From Adiantum capillus-veneris (taxonomy: Eukaryota; Streptophyta; Polypodiopsida; Polypodiales; Pteridaceae): 64,000 nt of DNA. The stretch lies in contig CM043956.1 in the NCBI GenBank assembly GCA_014529385.2, positions 65,658,620-65,722,619 of the forward strand. Direction: 5' to 3'. Below, piece after piece: positions 58,210 to 64,000 of the stretch. Within the stretch, counting starts at the first letter, position 1, and every line of letters begins with the position of its first letter. A program made the translations under genes and the position numbers. The notes below the pieces were generated by a model. The model did not search any database and had not been told where the DNA came from. It worked only from the letters and a program-made list of their open reading frames with translations.

Positions 58210-58367
58210 CCGCGCCTTGAGCTTTTTTTTTTTCCGAGAAAAAGATCCTTCTATTAGTTAATGAAACTGCCCATGGGGCTACAACCTCCTCTACAAGAGA
58301 GGACTACAACAATCACGCTGGGGAGACTCTCCCAATGAAAAAACAACATATGTACAATGAGGCTAGA

Positions 58368-59576
58368 TCAAGGGATGGGAGAAGGGAAGAGCCACACAGG
58401 TGGATGGTAGTGCCATCTGAGCACACCCTGGACCATGGTGAAAAATGGCCCAGGACGCCAAAGTCGAAGGAAAGCCTCTCTGTGCTCCCTCATGCGGTCG
58501 GAACTGCCCTGGAGTCTCTCGAACTGTCCTCTAAGAGTATGGACCAGCTCAAGCAAAAGGTCCCGGACAGTCATTGCTGATGGTACAGGGCGAGCCTTGA
58601 AGATGCGGAAGCAACGGGCACCACTGATGAGCTCCCAACACACCTCTCTCTCACTACACCACTCCTGTGGAGTAAGCTCTGTGGGCAGGCTGGAGTGTAG
58701 GTTGCCCCCCCTGCATCACTATCATCCTGCTGGTGGATGATAGCTCAAACTGAAGTGCCAGGCCCGTGAGAGTGGACCAAGCAGTTCCCTAAGTGTACTG
58801 CCAAGCCATGGAAAGAGCGGGCATCAGCCGAAGAACATGCAGCCACACCTGCTGTGCCAAGGGACAGTCCCAAAGATAGTGAGGCTGACTCTCCACAAGA
58901 TGGTCACAAGCTGTGCATGCGGATGTGAGACCACTATGCACAAGCCAACTCCCAACTACTGTAGCTCTGTGTGCGACCAGCCCCCACTGAAACAAAGTGA
59001 CTCGCCTCGGCAGTCTGGAGTCCCACAACCTCTCCCGAAAAGCTGCCAAGAACTCAGCTGTGAGACCCTCCTCCTGCCAATGAGGTGTTGCAGATCAGGG
59101 CGAGCCTCTCTCTGGGCTGTCAGTATGTGACGTCCCAGTCGAACAGTGTACTGAAAGAAAGGGACACCTGGGTGGTCTGCAGAAGAGACGGGTCCCTCCA
59201 AAGCCACTCTCCAGGATCCCACTGTACTTGTGCCAGTGGACAGCACTCCCAAACCCACAGTCTCCAATGTCCAGTCTCAAGAGCAGATGGGGTCAGGATC
59301 GATGACACAAGTCCTCCCACAGATGCCCACCACTCGGATCCTCTGAAAACAGCTCTGCCACCTGCGGGGCCTCTACTGCAACTCGCTGTAAGCGTCCCTC
59401 ACCCTGTAGCTCGAAAAGCGGGAAGGAACAGTTTCTGAGCAAGCCCGAACAGAGATGAGAACCTCCAGTCGTGTGAAGGCTCCCATCCATCTGGGCGTTG
59501 CTGACTCGAGAGGCGTGAGCCACTTAGCTGGTACTGCCTCTGAGATGTCTTGGCACATGCTTTGCACCCCTCTCAT
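58368..59576 (-). pseudogene. LINE 2 C-terminal region with zf-RVT
   Basis: FRERLWDSRLPRRVTLFQWG, TSACTACDHLVESQPHYLWD and CPLAQQVWLHVLRLMPAL make up the zf-RVT domain (W-LP-K/R-FQW; C-x2-C; E-x-HYLWDC). Afterwards ELISGARCFRIFKARPVPS and a tail to 58,368 form the end of ORF2, before the poly-A. Frames change at least twice. Confidence 0.85.
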
Positions 59577-59627
59577 GCCCTGTAGCTGAAAGCCCTGTAG
59601 CTCCTCTGACAGGCCTGAAAATTGTAA

Positions 59628-60461
59628 CTAGTCACCTAAAGAGCATGCTGAACCTGCTGCCATGGAACCCCAGGAAACATGAGGCAGACTACCAACCAAG
59701 TGACCTCTCTGAGTGCAAACCATGGGGTTCCAAACAAGGGGCTGTCGCATGCGCTCCTCCGTGCAAGTAGGTTGACGCTGCTCCAGGCCTCGCCGTAGGT
59801 GCTCCCAAGATCGAAGCAACCGCACAGCGAAGCGATCCTCCAGTCTCTTGCTCAAACCAACTCTGCGCATCTCTGTGAAGATCCATCTGGTCGAAGGTTG
59901 CCAGGGGCCTCCTGCCTGAGGCACCCTAGCACGAAGCCGCTGTAGCAAGAACTCCTTCCAGGGCTCCTCACCTGGAAGAAGACCTCGGACGATGAACTTC
60001 CCCAGAAGGGCTCTACTCTGCTGTGGTGGGTCTATGATCCCTAGCCCTCCCTGTGAACAAGGAAGAGTGATGACTTGCCAAGCCACTTTGGCTCGGGCTG
60101 TCAGTGTGTCTCGTCCTGACCAAAGGAAATTCCTGATCAGCCACTCTACCTGGACGATACAAGAACTCGGGAAGATCCAGCAAGAAGTGATGTACCACAT
60201 AGTAGCCAACAGCACTTGGTTGGCCACTACAACTCTGCCAGCCAAAGAAAGTCGTGCGGAGCTCCAATGTAACAACTTCCTCTTGATAGACAGGAGGAGG
60301 GGAGCAATCTGCTGCTCGGGAGACAAGTCCAAACCAACCTGACAGCCCAAGTACCGAATTGCAGTCCCTGGGGGAATCCACCTGAAACCCTCACCTGGCA
60401 TCCAATCGGGCACAGGAGCACTACCAACCGAGAAAGCCACTGTCTTTCTGAAGTTGATCAA
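59628..60461 (-). pseudogene. LINE 2 RT thumb and connection
   Basis: INFRKTVAFSVGS, AIRYLGCQVGLDLSPEQQIA, LHWSSARLSLAGRVVVANQV, LIRNFLWSG and ITLPCSQGGLGIIDP follow the usual order after a plant LINE RT (KT-F, YLG, LSLAGR, FLW, GGLG). The open frame of 277 codons ends at 59,628. Confidence 0.9.
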
Positions 60462-60521
60462 TGCGCCAGATGCACAACAGAAGGTCTCAAGAGCCTGCTA
60501 ACACCTGTGAAGGTTGGCCTC

Positions 60522-61223
60522 CTAGCCATCCAAGTACAAGGCTGAGTCATCAGCAAACTCAGCGTCCAGTAGCTCATCCCCCCGAATAGGGAGTGCTAAG
60601 CCCCGTAAACCAACCTGCTGCGACACCAAAAACCTGCTCATTGCCTCAGCATAGAACAGAAAGAGGAAGGGGGCAAGAGGGCAGCCGTGTCTGACCGAAC
60701 GTGTGAGCATGAAATGATCACCTCTACCTCCTGACAAAAGTACCTGACTGTGTGCCCGTCTGTATAAAGCTGACACCCCTCTGATCCAAGCATCTGAGAA
60801 GCCCATCTTGCGTAGAGTGCCTTCCAGAAAGTCCCAGTCAACTCTGTCGTAGGCCTTCTCAAAATCGAGAAGAAGAATCACCAGATCCTCACCATGGAGC
60901 CGCGCTAAGGCAGAAGCCTCCCAAAAAGTAAAGATGTTGTCAAGGATACTGTGCTCCTTGACAAAACCTGTCTGAGTCCCATGTATAAGGCTCTCTAGAA
61001 GTGGCTGGATCCTCAAACTCAGAGCCTTGGCAAGAATTTTGTAGGCTGAGTTGAGGATGGTAATGGGGCGCCACTGTTGAATCTCATCCAAGGAGCCACC
61101 CTCCTTGGGAATGAGGTAAATCAGACCCTTACTCAAGCTGTCAAGCATCTCTCGTGTGTGCAAGATGGCACGTTCCATGAGACGATCCTCATGGGGAGCG
61201 AGAGAGAACAGATACTGCCGCAA
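60522..61223 (-). pseudogene. LINE 2 reverse transcriptase, main part
   Basis: 234 codons: LSKGLIYLIPKEGGSLDEIQ, QWRPITILNSAYKILAKAL, TQTGFVKEHSILDNIFTF, the palm LLLDFEKAYDRVDWDFLEG, SVRHGCPLAPFLFLFYAEA and the catalytic EFADDSALYLDG near the end. All catalytic aspartates are visible. A stop follows LDG at about 60,519, and the frame resumes at 60,461. Sequence N-terminal to the RT, including the endonuclease, is missing. Confidence 0.93.
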
Positions 61224-61359
61224 CAGCTAAACGTGCTATCTTCAAGGCTGGCTTGGATGGGGAGTAATCCGAATCCGAGCGTCCTATATAGGCATGATTG
61301 CAACGAGTGCCTGGCCCAAGCCCAAGTAGATCGAGCCGTACGTAAGCAACCTCCTCTGT

Positions 61360-62259
61360 CTAGGAGTCCTCATGAATGTGTACATAGCATGGCAAGCACT
61401 GCGTATCAGCAAAGAAGTGAACCACAATGTGTCTACATCCTGCTGTATCTGGAGGGGTCACCGCAAACTTGGCCAATGGCCACAAAGTCTGAAGCATGTC
61501 TGTGACTCCCAGGTCTCCCATGTGGTGAGAGAACTCTAGGACCTGTGTATGCAACCACTCCAACACTGAGTCGAGAGTCCACTCAGTCTGGTCCCTGCCG
61601 CAAAGGGGAAAAGAGAAGCCAACCGCTGAGTCCAGGGCCTCTATCCTCCTAGCTGCAAGGAACAGAACATGAACCCTGAAGCAGGCTGCCTCATGGTCTG
61701 CTGAGGGGTCGTCGAGAAAACGAGTAAAGTTGTAGTCAAAGAAGTCCCATCGGCGCCTGATGTCGAAGCTCGTCAGACCACGAGGGACTGCTGCAAAGGG
61801 AGACGTTTGTACCTGTAGAGGGGGTCGCAAGAAAGGCTGTCCCTCTCTCGCCAAGCGACTCGTGGCAAATGTGCTGCCAAGAGATCTCCTAGCAGCCGAG
61901 GATGGCCCTGCCCCTTGGGTCGACTGTGGAACTGGAGCGGGAGGGGGGGGTAGGAGCAGGGGGAGAAGAGGGGCGGGGGGGAGCGGCAGAGGTAAGAGGG
62001 GCGAGGGGGAGAGGCGGCGGGAGCAGGAGGCCGGGGGGGGGGGATGATGAGGAGGAGGGGAACTCTGGGGGAGGAGGGGCTGTCGAGGGTGAAGCTGGGG
62101 TGGGGGCTGGAGCAGGGACCTCATCCTGCTCAAGAGGACCGAAACGGTTCCCCATGGGAACTCACTGCTGCTGGGCAGGCGCTTGACACTCTGAGTGCAA
62201 GGCTGTCGCTGTGGCCTCTGTCGTCGTCGACCACGAACCTGTTGCCATCCCTCCTCCAC
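61360..62259 (-). CDS. LINE 2 Pro-rich ORF with unknown C-terminal domain
   Basis: 299 codons open. Start MEEGWQQVRGRRRQRPQRQP, then an extremely proline-rich stretch (residues about 50-115). The C-terminal 150 residues (FDIRRRWDFFDYNFTRFLDD; ACFRVHVLFLAARRIEALDS; VGFSFPLCGRDQTEWTLDSV) look folded but match nothing I know. It overlaps the end of the knuckle-bearing frame, so it is probably the C-terminal half of ORF1 in a shifted frame. Its openness is notable compared with the broken RT downstream. Confidence 0.55.
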   Translation of the reverse strand: MEEGWQQVRGRRRQRPQRQPCTQSVKRLPSSSEFPWGTVSVLLSRMRSLLQPPPQLHPRQPLLPQSSPPPHHPPPPASCSRRLSPSPLLPLPLPPAPLLPLLLPPPPAPVPQSTQGAGPSSAARRSLGSTFATSRLAREGQPFLRPPLQVQTSPFAAVPRGLTSFDIRRRWDFFDYNFTRFLDDPSADHEAACFRVHVLFLAARRIEALDSAVGFSFPLCGRDQTEWTLDSVLEWLHTQVLEFSHHMGDLGVTDMLQTLWPLAKFAVTPPDTAGCRHIVVHFFADTQCLPCYVHIHEDS

Positions 62260-62947
62260 TGGAGCCCCAGGCTGTGTGTCTGTGTCTGTGGCTGCTGGCT
62301 AGCCCTTGCAGGTTGGGGCTGAGTCTGTGGTGTAGGTCGAGGCCTCCTCCCTGGACAGGCCTTCGCAAGATGGCCCATCTGTCGACAAATGAAGCACTGG
62401 TTCGGGAGGCCCGAATACTCCATACTCTGTCGAAAACAACCTCCACTCACCCGAGGCAGAAGAATGACCTTCGGGAGAGTGTGAGCCTATCCTCGACAAA
62501 AGTGGTAGGTACTCCCTCCGTAAACCAGGAAAGAAGACGGAGATGGGGATGTCTGCCTCCTCCACCAAAACATCCGAAGCAGGGTCAAAACCATGTCTCC
62601 ATTGTCGAAAGTGGGCTCAAGCTGCTCGGATGGTCAATGGACTCATGGTGATGACCTTGGACGCCATCTCGGGGGTCTCGAACTCCATCTGGTAGTAGCC
62701 TCGTCCGAGGATCTGAACGTCCAATATCTTGCCCACCTCTGTGGGCCTGGAGAAGATCACGCAGCTCTCCTCTGCTCGGTCTGGTACCGAGGATCTTGCA
62801 AATGACAGAAGTCGCCTGCAGGCGCTCTACCTCTGCGGCTAGGCTCGCTTGCTTTGTCGGTGATAGAGCAAGTCGAATGGTAGGCTCAGTGGGGTCGGGC
62901 GAAGGGGCTTCAGTGGAGTCCTTTTGTTGCGGAGCTTGAGCCTCCAT
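62130..62947 (-). pseudogene. LINE 2 ORF1 with CCHC knuckle
   Basis: Start MEAQAPQQKDSTEAPSPDPT at 62,947, with LALSPTKQASLAAEVERLQA. After frame changes come EFETPEMASKVITMSP-type text, ISVFFPGLRREYLPLLSRIG (DUF4283-like) and the knuckle CFICRQMGHLAKAC at about 62,358-62,399. This is the ORF1 layout of plant LINEs. At least two frame changes make it a pseudogene. Confidence 0.75.
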
Positions 62948-62949
62948 CT

Positions 62950-63392
62950 GTGTCTACTGTTGTGGCGGAGAAAGAGTGGGTAAAGCAAATCTTCTGCAGG
63001 ACCCCGGCAAGCATTGTCAAAGAGCTAGCACTGCCAGAGCCAATCGACAGGAGAAATCCCGGCGTGCGAAAAAGAAAAACGAAATGAGCCGCGGGCGGGG
63101 CGGGGTGGGGTGAGGTTGGGGGGGGGGGGGGGGGGGGGGAGGGGTTTCAGTGAATGCAGAGAGGTGGGGAAGGCAGCGCAGCGAGCGGGGGTGAGGGCAG
63201 CGGGTAGCGGAGGCTGAGGGCGGGCGGGCGGGCGGGCAGGGAGGCAGCAAGCGGCAGGTGTAGCGCGGAGGGGAGAGGGAGCAGCGCAGGGCGGGGCTAG
63301 AGCGAGGGATGGAGTGCCGGGGGGGGGGGGCGGCGCGAGGCCACGCAGGGGGTGGGGGACGGGACAACAGCAACGAGTGAGCCCTCACTTTT
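62950..63392 (-). promoter_or_regulatory. GC-rich 5' leader of LINE 2
   Basis: Strongly GC-rich with G runs (63,119-63,139; 63,320-63,330) and GGGC repeats near 63,220-63,240, unlike the AT-leaning surroundings. It lies between the target duplication and the first ORF start at 62,947, where the LINE's own promoter would be expected. Confidence 0.5.
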
Positions 63393-63408
63393 ACCGCGTC
63401 TTGAGCTT

Positions 63409-63977
63409 GTCTTGGAAGTCGACCCAATTGAAAGAAAGGGTGTTCCTTTCTCGGCTTCCTCTAGATGCGCGGTCAATTGTGCTTCTTGCCATACGTGGTA
63501 CCAATTAATGGCATCACCGGCAAGGTAAATAGCTGCCGTCAAAACCTTGCTATTTCCTGTCTTCTTAGCTGTCGCAAAATAAGAGTTAAATTGGTGCAAC
63601 CAAGAACAAATAATCGTAGCATCCATCTTACCATCATACTTATTGAACGTGATTTTTTTTGTGACGGGGTTGTTGGAGTCCGAATCTTTGCTTGCGCCAC
63701 TTGATGAACTACCAACTTCTTTGGCCGGCTCGGGTTTCGAGGTGAGAGCCTGTCGGACCAACTCTTGCATGCGTAGGTCTCTCTGCACCTCACGCTCTGC
63801 CTCCAAGGCCGCTCGTCTGTCTTCGGCCGCCAAGTGCGCTTGTTCACGCTCACGTTCAATAGCTACCTTTCTTTCTGCTTTTCTTTCTTTTCGTTCATTG
63901 CGCTCGCGTTCCAAGGCAACACGAGTCGCTTCTTGTCGTGCCATCATGTCCATCATTGACTTGATCAAAGCCTCCAT
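63409..63977 (-). pseudogene. Gag N-terminal part with coiled coil
   Basis: MEALIKSMMDMMARQEATRV is followed by a long charged coiled coil (RERNERKERKAERKVAIERE), a Ser-rich linker and the capsid start KITFNKYDGKMDATIICSWL, HQFNSYFATAKKTGNSKVLT, AAIYLAGDAINWYHVW. This is the plant gag arrangement. It stops at the LINE 2 target duplication (63,393-63,408). Confidence 0.88.
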
Positions 63978-64000
63978 AAGATTTGGTGCAAACCGTGGCG

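Larger units (their letters stand above)
58224..63392 (-). mobile_element. LINE 2, minus strand, inserted in gag with target duplication
   Basis: A poly-A tail appears as a T run at 58,223-58,233, so the 3' end is on the left. The flanks are ACCGCGCCTTGAGCTT (58,209-58,224) and ACCGCGTCTTGAGCTT (63,393-63,408), a target duplication of about 15 bp with one difference. Content on the minus strand: GC-rich 5' leader, ORF1 with CCHC knuckle, a Pro-rich ORF with unknown C-terminal domain, RT, and zf-RVT. No endonuclease domain was found between ORF1 and RT. Several stops and frame changes. About 5.2 kb. Confidence 0.92.
55331..64000 (-). mobile_element. Gag-protease gypsy-like element, minus strand, split by LINE 2
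   Basis: Gag begins at 63,977 and runs to 63,409, is interrupted by LINE 2 (58,224-63,392), resumes at 58,209 and passes into a protease-like region to about 57,057. A purine run (minus strand CTTTGAAAAGGAGGGGAC, 56,540-56,556) then precedes a non-coding 3' LTR-like block down to about 55,331. No RT or integrase was seen between protease and purine run. The 5' LTR and primer site would lie right of the window. It is broken. Confidence 0.75.

Noticed and set aside
63017-63427. Pro/Ser-rich frame over the GC-rich block
   Set aside because: It is the GC-rich leader of LINE 2 with homopolymer runs, not a protein gene.

Overview
This window looks like nuclear DNA of a land plant with a large, repeat-packed genome. 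The evidence is the mix of element types: plant chromovirus with a chromodomain, Copia, CACTA (TNP2 type), Helitron, plant-type LINEs with a zf-RVT C-terminus, and gag-only LTR elements. I see no rRNA, tRNA, CRISPR or bacterial-style operon. A fern or another big-genome plant is plausible from the density of (TC)n/(AC)n tracts, but that is a guess. The only candidate host gene is a short F-box-like exon near 45.1 kb.

Layout. 0-4.1 kb: 5' part of a Ty3/gypsy element on the minus strand (gag, long leader with repeated palindromes, tRNA-Asp-type primer site, start of the LTR). 4.1-4.9 kb: microsatellite and the right end of a CACTA transposon. 4.9-5.6 kb: an RNase H piece of a gypsy element. 6.8-7.6 kb: decayed gypsy integrase. 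8.25-12.3 kb: Copia element, minus strand. 12.36-13.62 kb: dense microsatellites. 14.3-27.6 kb: a Helitron whose helicase gene is split by a chromovirus (16,245-27,358, TSD GCTTG). That chromovirus is itself split at 19,382 by the left part of a CACTA element holding TNP2 and TnpA-like remnants and a 173-bp tandem array. 29.3-32.7 kb: gag-only LTR element 1. 33.0-43.7 kb: LTR fragments around a three-LTR array (34,724-43,002, TSD GTAGT) inserted in the gag of another gag-only element. 45.0 kb: F-box exon. 45.75-53.99 kb: a LINE on the plus strand, interrupted by a Copia scrap, a partial LTR and gag-only LTR element 2 (about 49,960-53,664). 54.5-54.9 kb: LTR fragment. 55.3-64.0 kb: gag-protease gypsy-like element on the minus strand, split by a second LINE (58,224-63,392) with a 15-bp target duplication.

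The layers give relative ages: Helitron older than chromovirus, chromovirus older than CACTA; LINE 1 older than gag-only element 2; gypsy gag older than LINE 2. The most notable signals are the CACTA whose two ends, with matching TAA flanks, lie about 14.5 kb apart in the wrong order; the 173-bp hairpin array inside that CACTA; a short box shared by the LTRs of several otherwise different gag-only elements; and a repeated hairpin module inside the three-LTR array. I found no convincing new host system.
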